From contig NZ_AP028878.1 of assembly GCF_036511935.1 (NCBI RefSeq), forward strand, positions 1,798,001-1,862,000: a stretch of 64,000 nucleotides of DNA, written 5' to 3'. The DNA comes from Marinobacter nanhaiticus D15-8W. GTDB taxonomy: Bacteria > Pseudomonadota > Gammaproteobacteria > Pseudomonadales > Oleiphilaceae. Every line of letters begins with the position of its first letter. The stretch's first letter is position 1. The translations under genes and the position numbers were made by a program. The notes beneath the pieces are model-generated. The model did not search any database and was not told the DNA's origin. It was given only the letters and a program-made list of their open reading frames with translations. Below, piece after piece: positions 19,702 through 29,501 of the stretch.

Positions 19702-20277
19702 ATGGCCAGGGCGTTCTTGAATGATAATGGAGCCTTCGGGTGGACGAGTATCGTCCTGCACTGGCTGGTCGCCGTTGCGGTCTTCGGTCTGTTCGGGCTC
19801 GGGCTCTATATGGTGGAACTCACCTATTACGATGAGTGGTATCGCCTGGCGCCGCATATTCACAAGAGTATCGGTATCCTGCTACTGGCAACGATGGTCG
19901 TCCGGGTTATCTGGCGCATCGTGTCGCCGCCTCCGAAAACGCTACCGACCCATAAGTCGTGGGAGAAAGCCAGCGCCCACGCTGCCCACGCGTTGCTCTA
20001 CGTTCTCATATTTGTCGCGATGATCAGTGGCTACCTTATTACGACTACAGACGGGTCAAGTATTGATGTCTTCAACTGGTTCTCGGTACCGTCTGTCACC
20101 GGTCGCCAACAGGGTATGGAAGAGCTTGCTGGGAAGGTGCATTACTGGTCAACCTGGGCGGTCGTGGTCCTGGCCGGCATCCATGCGTTGGGCGCGCTCA
20201 AACATCACTTAATGGATCGGGATGAAACCCTGCGTCGTATGCTGGGGTTGAGGCCTCGGCATTCCCGGACGCGGTGA
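19702..20277 (+). CDS. Cytochrome b561 family protein
   Basis: 191 residues from the ATG at 19702, preceded by AAGGGAG about 10 nt upstream; an earlier start at 19663 lacks support. Four hydrophobic helices are visible. Histidines placed to ligate two b haems occur in SIVLHWLVAV, PHIHKSIGILLL, SAHAAHALLY and KVHYWSTWAVVVLAGIHALG, as in the YodB/CybB branch. It should be an inner-membrane di-haem electron carrier. It is followed by a YceI gene, a common pairing (yceJ-yceI) of unclear role. Confidence 0.85.
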   Translation: MARAFLNDNGAFGWTSIVLHWLVAVAVFGLFGLGLYMVELTYYDEWYRLAPHIHKSIGILLLATMVVRVIWRIVSPPPKTLPTHKSWEKASAHAAHALLYVLIFVAMISGYLITTTDGSSIDVFNWFSVPSVTGRQQGMEELAGKVHYWSTWAVVVLAGIHALGALKHHLMDRDETLRRMLGLRPRHSRTR

Positions 20278-20471
20278 TTGTTTGATCTGGGTGCTCGCTA
20301 ATTAAGTAGTGGACATCCGATATGGAAGTACTGGCTGATCGATCGACATATCGGAGGCGTGATCAACAAACAGTGGCGAATCACCAAATGACTGGTTGGC
20401 GAATCAATAAACTCTTGGTTTCGATTCGATAAATATGAAGGCCCATCCGGGCCGATAGAAGGAGAAAGAGC
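20278..20471. promoter_or_regulatory. Leader region before yceI with an inverted and a direct repeat
   Basis: TCCGATATG (20316-20324) and CATATCGGA (20347-20355) are perfect inverted arms 22 bp apart. TGGCGAATCA occurs twice in direct orientation (20374-20383 and 20397-20406), 23 bp apart, about two helical turns. A small GGCCC/GGGCC hairpin (20440-20453) lies just before the AGAAGGAG ribosome binding site. These suggest that yceI has its own regulated promoter besides readthrough from the b561 gene. The binding factors are unknown. Confidence 0.4.
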
Positions 20472-21065
20472 ATGTTGAAGAAACTGGCAATTTCCTCTGC
20501 GGTATCCATGGCGCTTATCGCTGGTGGTGCCCAGGCGGCCGAAGGTGATGGTACTTATGCTTTCGACAAAAAAGGCGCGCATCAATTCGTCATGTTCAAG
20601 ATTTCGCACCTCGGTTACAGCTGGCTGTATGGGCGCTTCAACGAATTCGATGGCCAGTTTACTTACAACGGCGATAACCCATCCGAAAGCTCGGTCGAAG
20701 TCACTATCGATACGAGCAGCGTCGACACCAACCATGCCGAGCGTGACAAGCACATTCGCAGCGATGATTTCCTGGCCACAGACGAATATCCGCAAGCGAC
20801 CTTCAAGAGCAAGCGTATTATTGTCGATGGTGACGATAAGGACGAAGCCGAAATTGTCGGCGATCTGACCCTTCGCGGTGTGACCAAGGAAATTACCCTG
20901 GATGCCGAGATGATCGGTCACGGTGAGGATCCCTGGGGCGGCTACCGGATGGGTTTCGAGGCCGACACCGAGTTGCGCTTGTCGGATTGGGGTATCCCGA
21001 CCAACCTGGGGCCCGCTTCCGAGACGCTCGAGATGATTATCTCCATCGAGGGCGTACGCCAGTAG
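20472..21065 (+). CDS. YceI family periplasmic protein
   Basis: 197 residues with a Sec signal peptide cleaved after GGAQA (near residue 24). The mature protein shows the lipocalin-like YceI pattern: GTYAFDKKGAHQFVMFKISH, then SSVEVTIDTSSVDTN with RDKHIRSDDFLATDEYP, and the C-terminal GVTKEITLDAE. YceI-family proteins bind isoprenoid-type lipids, such as polyisoprenoid quinone precursors, in the periplasm. A strong AGAAGGAGAAAG site precedes the ATG and a strong terminator follows. It is probably linked in function to the preceding cytochrome b561. Confidence 0.9.
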   Translation: MLKKLAISSAVSMALIAGGAQAAEGDGTYAFDKKGAHQFVMFKISHLGYSWLYGRFNEFDGQFTYNGDNPSESSVEVTIDTSSVDTNHAERDKHIRSDDFLATDEYPQATFKSKRIIVDGDDKDEAEIVGDLTLRGVTKEITLDAEMIGHGEDPWGGYRMGFEADTELRLSDWGIPTNLGPASETLEMIISIEGVRQ

Positions 21066-21109
21066 TCGACATCGTGGGTGGATGTGAAATACGTCCGCTC
21101 AGGCTATTG

Positions 21110-21155
21110 AACGAGAAACACCGCCTGGTTTAAATTGGCGGTGTTTCTCGTTTTC
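21110..21155 (+). terminator. Strong intrinsic terminator after yceI
   Basis: A perfect 16-bp stem, AACGAGAAACACCGCC (21110-21125) with GGCGGTGTTTCTCGTT (21137-21152), around an 11-nt loop, continuing into TTTTC. Confidence 0.9.
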
Positions 21156-21166
21156 AGGAAGGTGTT

Positions 21167-21271
21167 ATGGAGCGCGTCCGGCGCAATCGATCGCTTCGTT
21201 TTGTGACTTTAAGTCTCACAGTTGTCTTGCTGGCCCTGATGGCCGCCAATTTTGCTGGCCTGGCAACCTGA
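21167..21271 (+). CDS. Small single-span membrane protein, 34 residues
   Basis: ATG at 21167 with AGGAAGG (21156-21162) at good spacing. The translation is a basic N-terminus (MERVRRNRSLRF) followed by one hydrophobic helix (VTLSLTVVLLALMAANFAGL). It starts just after the yceI terminator and is followed by a hairpin at 21293-21314, so it sits in a self-contained unit. The positive-inside rule puts the N-terminus in the cytoplasm. No family is recognised. It could also be a cleaved signal-type peptide. No clear promoter was found. Confidence 0.5.
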   Translation: MERVRRNRSLRFVTLSLTVVLLALMAANFAGLAT

Positions 21272-21292
21272 ACCCGTTGTGCAAGCATTGCT

Positions 21293-21314
21293 AAGGGCCA
21301 GAAGCCTGGCCCTT
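21293..21314. terminator. Hairpin between convergent small gene and chemotaxis receptor
   Basis: AAGGGCCAG (21293-21301) pairs perfectly with CTGGCCCTT (21306-21314) around a 4-nt loop. There is no long T-run, but its place between convergent genes suggests a two-way transcript end. Confidence 0.5.
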
Positions 21315-21327
21315 GCCAGCAACCAAT

Positions 21328-22965
21328 TCAGACCCGGTAACGGCCCACCTGAGTATTCAGTGTCTGTGCGTATCCTGCCAACAGTAGGCTGATCTCGTTG
21401 ATCTCCGTAGAACGCTCGTCGCTGCTTTGTGCGAGATCGTGAATCTGGGTAATGCTGCGATTGATCTCGTCCACCACCTGCGTCTGTTCTTCCGTTGCTG
21501 AGGCTACACTGGCGTTTACGTCGCTGATGCTGTTCATCGCTTCAAGGATGGAATGCAGTTCTTTCTCGGCCTCGCTCGACAGTTTCACGGTCTGAGCGGC
21601 CTGCTTGTTGCCGGTTTCCATAACGTCGACGATGTCCGAGACGCCTGATTGCAGCGTGCTGATCATGGATTGTATATCGGCCGTCGATTCCTGCGTCCTT
21701 TGAGCCAGCGTGCGCACTTCGTCGGCAACTACCGCAAATCCGCGGCCCTGATCCCCCGCGCGAGCCGCCTCGATCGCTGCATTAAGTGCCAGCAGGTTCG
21801 TTTGTTCGGCTACACCACGGATGACATCAAGAACAGACGTAATATTATTGGAATCTTCTGAGAGCTTGCGAATAACGCCAACGGCATTTTCAATCTGATC
21901 GGAAAGACGATGGACCTCTTCAGATGAGTTGCGAACGATTCGGGAGCCTGATTCCGCATTGTTCTGGGCTTCGCGGGTCACGTCTGCCGCTGTTCCCGCG
22001 TTTCCGGCAACTTCCTCGATCGCGCTTTGCATTTCGTTGATCGCAGTGGCGACTTGGGTAATCGCATCGGTCTGATGGCTGATCCCTTCGCGGTTCTCAG
22101 CTGCAGCCTGCTCGAGTTTCTCGGCCCCCTGGTTCAGCTCCTGGGAAAGGCTCTTGATTTCCCTGACCATGCCCTGAAGGTTGGCAAGTACCGCATTGAA
22201 GCTATTGGCCAGTCGCCCCAAGTCGTCATCGGATTCGACCGGTACACGGCTGCTTAAGTCACCTTCGCCTTCGGCAATATCATCCAGCCTGGACCGAAGG
22301 TGTTTCAGGGATGAAATGATGAGCCGGGTCGAGATATAGAAAATGAGGCCGCTGATGGCCAATACAACGATCGTCACCAGAACGGTTGTGGTCATGCTCT
22401 GATTGCCCGCCTGGGTCGCGCCTTCGGCGGTTGCGAGGGCTCTCTCATCGGCAAATGCGCCCGCGATGTCGTAATAGTCGCGTAGTGTGGAGAAGAGCGG
22501 CAGAACCGTCTCTATCATGTCCGCTCTTGCTTCGCTAAGTTGGCCTTGGAGCACTTTCTCATTAACGGCGTCTGCTGCAGACTTCCAGCCTTCGAAAGCG
22601 GTTTCAAAACCTTTCAGCTCATCTTCCACCCCGTCTACGGAAAGATTGCTACGCACAGTTCCCATACGGTCGATGGCCTGTTGCGCGTTTTCCTCATAGC
22701 TTTCGAGAAAAGTTTGCGTATCTTCGCCGGCTTGTGCGGCGAAGAGGAGGTTTTGTTGTGCCGTATAGGCTTGATAGAGGTCTCGGTCCGCATTCAATGC
22801 GGCGCTCACAGATGGTAGATAGTCATGTGCTACACGCCCTGTGTCACGTACCAGTCCCTGGGTAGTAAGAAGGTTGACGATGCCCAGTGCAATAATAGCC
22901 AGCGCAGTCAACGCAAAGGGAAGAACAATCTTGGTCTTTAATCCCAGTTTGCGGATGAAATTCAT
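21328..22965 (-). CDS. Methyl-accepting chemotaxis protein
   Basis: 545 residues. A first membrane segment (about 12-33) and a second (about 190-212) flank a helical periplasmic domain of the four-helix-bundle type. A HAMP domain follows ([24 protein letters not shown]), then the cytoplasmic signalling domain with the conserved hairpin tip [19 protein letters not shown]. The C-terminus ends GRYRV, with no CheR-binding pentapeptide. The ligand cannot be read from the sequence. It stands alone on the minus strand between yceI and the small gene before parC. Confidence 0.92.
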   Translation of the reverse strand: MNFIRKLGLKTKIVLPFALTALAIIALGIVNLLTTQGLVRDTGRVAHDYLPSVSAALNADRDLYQAYTAQQNLLFAAQAGEDTQTFLESYEENAQQAIDRMGTVRSNLSVDGVEDELKGFETAFEGWKSAADAVNEKVLQGQLSEARADMIETVLPLFSTLRDYYDIAGAFADERALATAEGATQAGNQSMTTTVLVTIVVLAISGLIFYISTRLIISSLKHLRSRLDDIAEGEGDLSSRVPVESDDDLGRLANSFNAVLANLQGMVREIKSLSQELNQGAEKLEQAAAENREGISHQTDAITQVATAINEMQSAIEEVAGNAGTAADVTREAQNNAESGSRIVRNSSEEVHRLSDQIENAVGVIRKLSEDSNNITSVLDVIRGVAEQTNLLALNAAIEAARAGDQGRGFAVVADEVRTLAQRTQESTADIQSMISTLQSGVSDIVDVMETGNKQAAQTVKLSSEAEKELHSILEAMNSISDVNASVASATEEQTQVVDEINRSITQIHDLAQSSDERSTEINEISLLLAGYAQTLNTQVGRYRV

Positions 22966-23083
22966 TCTTATTACCTCGAGCTATAGATCTAGTGACATTT
23001 ATAATTCGACAATGCATGTAAATCGATTATTTTTTGTCAACAGTTGTAAATCTAGTCGTAGGCTCGAGGTATGGAAAGTCAGG

Positions 23084-23323
23084 CTATTGTTGTTGGGCTC
23101 GCTGGCAATGGCACAGGCGGTATTGGCGGAACATCTGACCTGTAAATACGACCACCCAAATAAGAAGACCAGCGTAGAGATAGGGGTCGGCCAGGTGGAG
23201 GCTGCCGCTGATCGCGAACTCCACGAGAAGCATGAGAGCCAGCGCAAGTCCTGCGTTGATGCAGGCCGTAAGGACGGCGCGGCCGCAGGCTTTCAAGGTC
23301 AGTTTCAGCGAATGTGTCTGCAT
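23084..23323 (-). CDS. Small two-span membrane protein, 79 residues, unknown
   Basis: The translation has two hydrophobic helices (AVLTACINAGLALALMLLVE, about 16-38; YLYAGLLIWVVVFTGQMF, about 49-66), a basic N-terminus and a Cys/Arg-rich tail. That layout is unlikely in a shadow frame. It is divergent from parC and downstream of no other gene. The ribosome binding site is weak (AAGGG about 17 nt upstream). In Pseudomonas small unknown genes also lie between parE and parC, but I cannot claim orthology. Confidence 0.5.
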   Translation of the reverse strand: MQTHSLKLTLKACGRAVLTACINAGLALALMLLVEFAISGSLHLADPYLYAGLLIWVVVFTGQMFRQYRLCHCQRAQQQ

Positions 23324-23542
23324 ACGAATGACGATAACCCTTCTCTGTAGACGACGCGTCCGCTGCGCCTGTTGCGATTGGGCCGGATTCCTCCGGGCGC
23401 CAGTCTGCAGGTGTAGGCAATTGAGAACTGTGTCTCAACCACAAAACGGAGAATAAAGAGCACCTCCCGGAGCCTCCATTCGTGGATTCCGCTATTCCAT
23501 CGATAGGTTTTTGTACAATCCCCGCCCGTTGAAGGCGAAGAG

Positions 23543-23572
23543 TTGGTGTGTTTGGCCCTGCCTTTCTATAAT
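23543..23572 (+). promoter_or_regulatory. Candidate sigma-70 promoter for parC
   Basis: TTGGTG (23543-23548), an 18-bp spacer and a perfect TATAAT (23567-23572). A second -10-like TACAAT with TG before it lies at 23514-23519. The leader downstream carries a perfect hairpin CCTCGGA (23593-23599) / TCCGAGG (23606-23612). The rest of 23324-23677 holds no gene: frames that extend parC upstream to 23543 read through the promoter and are rejected. Confidence 0.5.
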
Positions 23573-23677
23573 GGCCGCTTGCTGTCGGGAGCCCTCGGAC
23601 ACGTATCCGAGGATTCCCCTATACGGATTGTCGAGGTGTCGCGATCCGACCGAAAATTTCCAGGAAAAGGGGCCGAT

Positions 23678-25978
23678 ATGGCTGAATTTCAGACGACCGA
23701 CGAAGGTTTTGAGCGCGTCTCGCTACGGGACTATACGGAGAAGGCGTACCTCGATTACTCCATGTACGTCATCCTGGACCGCGCGCTCCCCCACGTGGGC
23801 GACGGTCTGAAGCCGGTACAGCGCCGCATTGTCTATGCGATGTCGGAGCTGGGGCTCAAGGCGACCGCCAAGTACAAGAAATCGGCAAGAACCGTCGGTG
23901 ACGTGCTGGGTAAGTTCCATCCCCATGGCGACAGCGCCTGTTACGAAGCCATGGTGCTCATGGCGCAGCCTTTTTCCTACCGCTATCCGTTGATCGACGG
24001 ACAGGGCAACTGGGGGTCCCCGGACGATCCCAAGTCCTTTGCCGCCATGCGTTATACCGAATCGCGCCTTGCCCCTTTTTCGGAAGTCCTGCTAAGTGAG
24101 CTGGGGCAGGGTACGGTCGACTGGGTGCCCAACTTTGACGGCACCATGGACGAACCCGCTTCGCTGCCGGCGCGACTGCCACATGTGCTGCTTAACGGTA
24201 CCACGGGCATCGCAGTGGGGATGGCCACCGATATTCCGCCTCACAATGTACGCGAGGTGACGGCGGCGTGTATCCGGTTGCTGGATGCCCCAGAAACCAC
24301 CACTGGCGAATTGCTCGAACACATCAAAGGCCCGGATTTCCCGACCCGGGCGGAAATTATCACGCCGCGCAAGGATCTGCGGCAGATGTACGAAACCGGC
24401 CGCGGTTCCTTGCGCATGCGCGCCAAGTGGATACGCGAGAACGGCGAGGTCGTCGTTACCGAGTTGCCTCACCAGGTTTCCGGTGCGCGGGTGCTGGAGC
24501 AGATCGCCCAGCAGATGCAGACCAAGAAGCTGCCGATGGTTGCGGATCTGCGTGACGAGTCCGATCACGAGAACCCGACCCGCCTGGTGATCGTGGCCCG
24601 GTCAAACCGGGTGGATCTCGATGGGTTGATGACGCACCTGTTTGCCAGCACCGACCTGGAGAAGACCTACCGCGTCAACCTCAATATGATCGGCATCGAC
24701 GGCCGGCCCCAGGTCAAGGACCTGCGCACGCTGCTGACCGAGTGGCTGACCTACCGCACCACGACCGTCCGCCGACGACTGCAGTTCCGCCTCGACAAGG
24801 TCCTGGCACGTCTGCACATCCTCGAAGGCCTACTGGTGGCCTACCTCAATATCGACGAGGTTATCGAGATTATTCGCTACGAGGACAAGCCCAAAGACGA
24901 GCTCATGCGCCGTTTCGGGTTAAGCCCGGAGCAGGCGGAAGCCATCCTCGAGTTGAAGTTGCGCCACTTGGCCAAGCTGGAGGAAATGAAGATCAAGGGT
25001 GAGCAGGACGAGCTGTCCCAGGAGCGGGACCACCTGCAGTCGATACTCGGTTCCGAGTCCAAACTGCGTGACCTGATCAAGTCCGAACTCCAGACAGACG
25101 CCGAGACTTACGGTGATGAACGCCGCTCGCCTATTGTCGAACGCGAGGAGGCTCGGGCCTTCAGTGAAGTGGATCTGGTTTCGAACGATCCGGTCACGGT
25201 CGTACTCTCGGAAAAAGCCTGGGTCCGCGCGGCCAAGGGCCATGATATCGATCCCGAAGGGCTCAGCTACAAGGCGGGTGACCGCTTCGCCCTCGCTGCG
25301 AAAGGGCGCAACAACCAGCAGGCCATCTTCCTCGATTCCACCGGTCGGGCTTATTCGTTAATGGCCCACAGTCTGCCCTCCGCCAGGGGGCAGGGCGAGC
25401 CGTTGACCGGTCGTATTAATCCACCGCCGGGCGCGACCTTTGCCGGCGTGATGATGGGGGATCCCCGTCATCGGGTGCTGCTGGTCACGGACGGTGGTTA
25501 TGGCTTCGTATCCAATCTGGACAACCTGATCAGCAAGAACCGCAACGGCAAGGCTGTGGTTTCCGTGCCTAAAGGGGCCCGGGTCATGGCGCCGATCATG
25601 GTGCCGGAAGGAGATGATCTCCACCTGGGCGCGATCACGAATGAAGGGCGTATGTTGGTCTTTCCGTTGTCGGAGTTGCCTGAACTGGCCAAAGGTAAGG
25701 GGAACAAGATTATTTCCATTCCCTCGGCAAGGGTCCAGACCCGGGAAGAATTCGTCGTTGCCGTATGTGTGTTCCGTCCAGCGGATCAGCTCGTGGTCCA
25801 GGCCGGTAAGCGCAAGATGACGCTGCAGTTTAGCGACCTGGAGCATTACATCGGCGAACGCGGTCGCCGTGGGCACAAGCTGCCGCGAGGTTTGCAGCGG
25901 GTGGACGCGCTTGAAGTGGTGTCGGCATCGACGGCGGCCGATGCGCCGGAAGCAGAAGGAACAGTCGACAGTGAGTGA
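23678..25978 (+). CDS. parC: DNA topoisomerase IV subunit A
   Basis: 766 residues from the ATG at 23678 with AGGAAAAGGGG upstream. The breakage-reunion domain has [12 protein letters not shown], the [13 protein letters not shown] segment and the catalytic Tyr in [10 protein letters not shown]. Ser86 and Glu90, matching E. coli ParC Ser80 and Glu84, are the quinolone-sensitive residues. The C-terminal beta-pinwheel lacks a GyrA box, which separates it from GyrA. It acts with ParE. Its last 8 nt overlap the serB start, so serB is translationally coupled to it. Confidence 0.95.
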   Translation: MAEFQTTDEGFERVSLRDYTEKAYLDYSMYVILDRALPHVGDGLKPVQRRIVYAMSELGLKATAKYKKSARTVGDVLGKFHPHGDSACYEAMVLMAQPFSYRYPLIDGQGNWGSPDDPKSFAAMRYTESRLAPFSEVLLSELGQGTVDWVPNFDGTMDEPASLPARLPHVLLNGTTGIAVGMATDIPPHNVREVTAACIRLLDAPETTTGELLEHIKGPDFPTRAEIITPRKDLRQMYETGRGSLRMRAKWIRENGEVVVTELPHQVSGARVLEQIAQQMQTKKLPMVADLRDESDHENPTRLVIVARSNRVDLDGLMTHLFASTDLEKTYRVNLNMIGIDGRPQVKDLRTLLTEWLTYRTTTVRRRLQFRLDKVLARLHILEGLLVAYLNIDEVIEIIRYEDKPKDELMRRFGLSPEQAEAILELKLRHLAKLEEMKIKGEQDELSQERDHLQSILGSESKLRDLIKSELQTDAETYGDERRSPIVEREEARAFSEVDLVSNDPVTVVLSEKAWVRAAKGHDIDPEGLSYKAGDRFALAAKGRNNQQAIFLDSTGRAYSLMAHSLPSARGQGEPLTGRINPPPGATFAGVMMGDPRHRVLLVTDGGYGFVSNLDNLISKNRNGKAVVSVPKGARVMAPIMVPEGDDLHLGAITNEGRMLVFPLSELPELAKGKGNKIISIPSARVQTREEFVVAVCVFRPADQLVVQAGKRKMTLQFSDLEHYIGERGRRGHKLPRGLQRVDALEVVSASTAADAPEAEGTVDSE

Positions 25979-27197
25979 GCTGGTTCTGATCAACGTCTCC
26001 GGCCGTGACAAGCCGGGGCTGACGTCCGAAATCACCGGGATCATGGCGCGATACGACGTGCGTATCCTCGATATTGGTCAGGCGGTTATCCATGATCACC
26101 TGACCTGGGGCATCCTGGCGGAGATCCCGGACGAGGCCAATGCGCCGCCGGTCATCCGGGACCTGTTATTCCGGTTGCACTCACTGGACTTGCAAGTGCG
26201 GTTTGCGCCGATCACCGAAGCGGAATATCAGCAGTGGGCGGAGGGCCGTAATCGCGCCTGCTACATCGTCACGCTGCTGTCCCGGGACATCAAGGCTCAG
26301 CAGATTGCCAAGGTTTCCGAGATAACCGCCCAGCACGGCCTGAACATCGACAACATCACCCGCCTCTCTGCGCGGCCGTCACTGAACCCGGCGGATAACC
26401 GCATCGCCTGTGTCGAATTCTCGGTACGCGGTACCCCGGCCGACCTGGATACCTTGCGTACAGATTTCCTGCGCATTGCCGGCGAGATGAACGTGGATAT
26501 CGCCTTCCAGGAGGACACCATCTTCCGCCGTAGTCGTCGGCTGGTGGTGTTCGATATGGACTCCACCTTAATAGAGGCCGAAGTGATCGACGAGCTGGCC
26601 CGGGAGGCCGGTATTGGCGACCAGGTAGCCGAGATTACGGAGCGGGCGATGCAGGGCGAGCTCGATTTCAGCGAGAGCTTTACCGAGCGTCTGGCCCTGC
26701 TGAAGGGGCTGGACGAGAGCGTGCTGCAGACGATCGCGGCCCGCCTGACGCTCACCGAGGGCGCCGAGCACCTGATACGTAGTCTCAAGGCACTGGGTTA
26801 CCGCACGGCGATCCTGTCGGGTGGCTTCACCTATTTCGCACGCCATCTGCAGGAGCGGCTGGGCATCGACTATATCTACGCCAACGAGCTGGAAATCAAG
26901 GACGGCAAGGTTACGGGTCAGGTATCGGGCCGTATCGTTGACGGTCAGCGTAAGGCGGAACTACTGGCGGAAATTGCCGAGCGGGAAGGTGTATCCCGAG
27001 AGCAGGTGATCGCCGTCGGTGACGGAGCCAACGATCTGCCGATGCTGAGCCAGGCTGGGCTTGGGGTTGCTTTTCGCGCCAAGCCTCTGGTTAAGGAATC
27101 AGCGCGGCATTCGATTTCTACCCTGGGGTTGGATGCGATCCTTTACCTGATTGGCTTCCGCGAGAGCGATACGGGGCAGTTTTTCAAGGCAGAATAG
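25971..27197 (+). CDS. serB: Phosphoserine phosphatase with N-terminal ACT domains
   Basis: 408 residues from a GTG at 25971 ([17 protein letters not shown]), overlapping parC by 8 nt with AGAAGGA upstream; a start at 25869 inside parC is not needed. Two ACT-type domains (about 1-85 and 95-175) precede the HAD phosphatase domain with the nucleophile motif [26 protein letters not shown] and the Mg-binding [11 protein letters not shown]. It makes L-serine from phosphoserine. The ACT domains suggest amino acid feedback. The order parC-serB-fimX matches Pseudomonas. Confidence 0.94.
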   Translation: MSELVLINVSGRDKPGLTSEITGIMARYDVRILDIGQAVIHDHLTWGILAEIPDEANAPPVIRDLLFRLHSLDLQVRFAPITEAEYQQWAEGRNRACYIVTLLSRDIKAQQIAKVSEITAQHGLNIDNITRLSARPSLNPADNRIACVEFSVRGTPADLDTLRTDFLRIAGEMNVDIAFQEDTIFRRSRRLVVFDMDSTLIEAEVIDELAREAGIGDQVAEITERAMQGELDFSESFTERLALLKGLDESVLQTIAARLTLTEGAEHLIRSLKALGYRTAILSGGFTYFARHLQERLGIDYIYANELEIKDGKVTGQVSGRIVDGQRKAELLAEIAEREGVSREQVIAVGDGANDLPMLSQAGLGVAFRAKPLVKESARHSISTLGLDAILYLIGFRESDTGQFFKAE

Positions 27198-27217
27198 ATC
27201 GCGGGTTGTTAATGTGA

Positions 27218-27316
27218 GTCGGGTTAGCAAAGCGTAACCCGACATTGAACTCTAGACATACCCGTAAATGACGGGTTGGAGGAAAGGTTTGTCGGGTTAC
27301 GCTCAGCTAACCCGAC
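27218..27316. repeat. Pair of palindromic repeats between serB and fimX
   Basis: GTCGGGTTA...TAACCCGAC occurs twice (27218-27243 and 27291-27316), each as a perfect 9-bp stem with an 8-nt loop, about 47 bp apart. A third small hairpin CCCGT/ACGGG (27261-27275) lies between them. The loops differ (the second reads CGCTCAGC, the first the near reverse, GCAAAGCG), so the two units are roughly mutual inversions. Such repeats are widespread between genes of proteobacteria. Here they separate convergent genes and may end transcription or stabilise messenger ends. Confidence 0.8.
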
Positions 27317-27413
27317 CTGCTTGGTTGGCCGGAAGTTGACCCCGAATCGCATCTAATGCCGGCTCTATCTCCGGCCTGGCTCCGATTCTTACGCCCACCC
27401 AACGCCAATCAAC

Positions 27414-29501
27414 CTACTGGTCCCCGAAGTCGTAATCCATCTCCGGAACCGGCGCCTGCAGGTAGTAGCCCTGGATGTAGTTCACGCCGGCCTGCCACAG
27501 GGTCGCCAGGACAGAGGCGTTCTCCACCAGCGGGATAATGGTCAGCTTGCCGTTGTTTTGCAGAGCGGACACCATCTCCTTCACTTCTTCCTTCACATCT
27601 TCGTTCTTCTGGATTTCCTCGGTGAAGGAGCCGTCGATCTTCACATAGTCCACGTCCACGTGCTTGAGCGTGTTGAACGGGTTCAATGCGCAGCCGAACT
27701 GGCTGATGGACAGCTTGCAGTGCAGTTCCCTTAGCGACTTGGCGAATTCGCGGGCCTGCTTCATGTAGTTGTTGGCATCGCCTTCGCGGATCTGGAAGAT
27801 CAGCGAGTCGCCGGGCAGGCGCGCCGCCTTGAGGGCCACGCTGAGCCAAGCCGTGAAGGTCTTGTCCTGGATGGTTTCGCCGGTCACGTTGAGGAACAGG
27901 CGGGTGTCGTGCCCTTTCGAACGATGGCTGGCCAGGTGCTTGATGGTTTGCAGGATCACCCAGCGGTCTATCTTGCTGGCCATATCGGATGGTCCGGCCG
28001 GCGGCAGGAAGTCATAGGGCGAGACCTCCTGGTTGTCCTTGTCCAGCATGCGGACAAAGGCCTCGTAGTGCTCCTCGCCTTCGCCACGCAGGTTGATAAT
28101 CGGCTGGAACAGCAAGCGGAATCGATCCTCATCGAGCGCCTTCTGAATGGCTTCTACTGAATTTGAGTCATCCAGGGATTCGTACTTGGCCGGGTTGTAG
28201 ACCAGTACACCATTGCCGTTTTCGTGCCCCTCGAGCTTGCGTACTTCCGAGGATGCCGTATGCGCACGACCCAAGAGATCGGGTGCCTTGGGCGCATTTT
28301 CGGTGATCGCTGCAATGCCGATTGAAACCGTCAATTGCACCGTCTTGCCGGAAATTTCGAACAGGTGATCTTCGATCGTCTTACGAATCGATTCGCAAAT
28401 CTCCGCCATTCGGGTTTCCTGGCAGGGCAGGGCAAGTATGCAGAAGGCGTCGTCGCTCAGGCGAGCCAGGGTCATCTCGTCCTCGACCTGTTCGCGCAGG
28501 ATGTTCGCCACATCACCAAGCATCAGGTCGGCGCCGGCGATGCCGAGTTGGCCGCGAACCTGGGTAAAGTTATCGAGCGCAATATAGGCAATGCCTCCGG
28601 TCTGCTTGGTCTCGCCTGCACGCACGACGGCTTTGCCCAGCTCGTCCATCAGGTACTGGCGATTGAAGAGGCCGGTGAGCAGATCCTGGGTGCTGATCTG
28701 TTTCAGTTTTTCTTCCAGCTCGGCGTTGTCCTGCTCCGGCTGGACCACGATCTGGGTACAGGGCTCGCCGTCGTAGGTGGCGGCGGACACCTTGATGACG
28801 ATATTCAGCTCTGTGCCGTCGCTGCGCTTGGCAACGCAATTGAGGGCCATGCCGTCTTCCTTGTGCTCAGCAAAGGCCTTCATGAACTCTTTGTAGTCGT
28901 CGTGGCTTTCTGGCGCGAGGGTGTCCAGGATGGGGATGCAGATCATCTCGTCGAGATCATCGTAGCCGAAGAAGTCCATGTAGGACTGGTTGGCATAGAT
29001 GTGCATACCATCATTGATGTAGGCGATGGCGTCCTTGGAGCTTTCGAGCAGCAGTTGGCAACGCTGTTCGGACTCGCGCAGGTGCGATTCCAGCACCCGG
29101 CGCTGGTGACGTGCGGCGAGGCTGTCCAGCTCGCGCTTGACGGTGAGCATGATCAGGTCGTTATAGTCGCCCGGCACGGCCGCCTGGGCGCCGGCCTTCA
29201 TGATCTGGACGCTACGTTCACGGCTGAATTCGGTCGTCAGCAGAAGGAACGGAATATCCTTGTCGAGCCGTTTGATCAGTGCCAGCGCGGCATCGGGCGA
29301 AACTTCCTGGTCGGGCAGGTCCCGGGCCAGCATGAGGTCCCAGTTGCTGGTCCTCAGCGCTTCTTCGAGGTCTTCTTCGGAAGTGACCCGGTGGGCCCGG
29401 GTTGCCCGTCCGGAATTTCTCAACAGACTGACCAGTACTTCGGCATCGTTCTGGGAAGGATCGAGGATCAGCAGATGAACCGTCGTATTCTTCTTCTGCA
29501 T
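27414..29501 (-). CDS. fimX: FimX-like c-di-GMP effector (REC-PAS-degenerate GGDEF-degenerate EAL)
   Basis: 695 residues from the ATG at 29501 (MQKKNTTVHLLILDPSQNDA), close to the Pseudomonas FimX start; a GTG at 29519 would add 6. Domains in order: receiver-like (1-125), PAS (about 140-255), GGDEF-like (270-430) with SDDAF instead of GGDEF, and EAL-like (440-690). The EAL part has EAFVR for EAL, ISQFG for DDFG and PLVEN for AEGVE, so catalysis is lost while binding may stay. In Pseudomonas FimX binds c-di-GMP and controls type IV pilus assembly and twitching. It lies beside serB as in Pseudomonas. Confidence 0.9.
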   Translation of the reverse strand: MQKKNTTVHLLILDPSQNDAEVLVSLLRNSGRATRAHRVTSEEDLEEALRTSNWDLMLARDLPDQEVSPDAALALIKRLDKDIPFLLLTTEFSRERSVQIMKAGAQAAVPGDYNDLIMLTVKRELDSLAARHQRRVLESHLRESEQRCQLLLESSKDAIAYINDGMHIYANQSYMDFFGYDDLDEMICIPILDTLAPESHDDYKEFMKAFAEHKEDGMALNCVAKRSDGTELNIVIKVSAATYDGEPCTQIVVQPEQDNAELEEKLKQISTQDLLTGLFNRQYLMDELGKAVVRAGETKQTGGIAYIALDNFTQVRGQLGIAGADLMLGDVANILREQVEDEMTLARLSDDAFCILALPCQETRMAEICESIRKTIEDHLFEISGKTVQLTVSIGIAAITENAPKAPDLLGRAHTASSEVRKLEGHENGNGVLVYNPAKYESLDDSNSVEAIQKALDEDRFRLLFQPIINLRGEGEEHYEAFVRMLDKDNQEVSPYDFLPPAGPSDMASKIDRWVILQTIKHLASHRSKGHDTRLFLNVTGETIQDKTFTAWLSVALKAARLPGDSLIFQIREGDANNYMKQAREFAKSLRELHCKLSISQFGCALNPFNTLKHVDVDYVKIDGSFTEEIQKNEDVKEEVKEMVSALQNNGKLTIIPLVENASVLATLWQAGVNYIQGYYLQAPVPEMDYDFGDQ

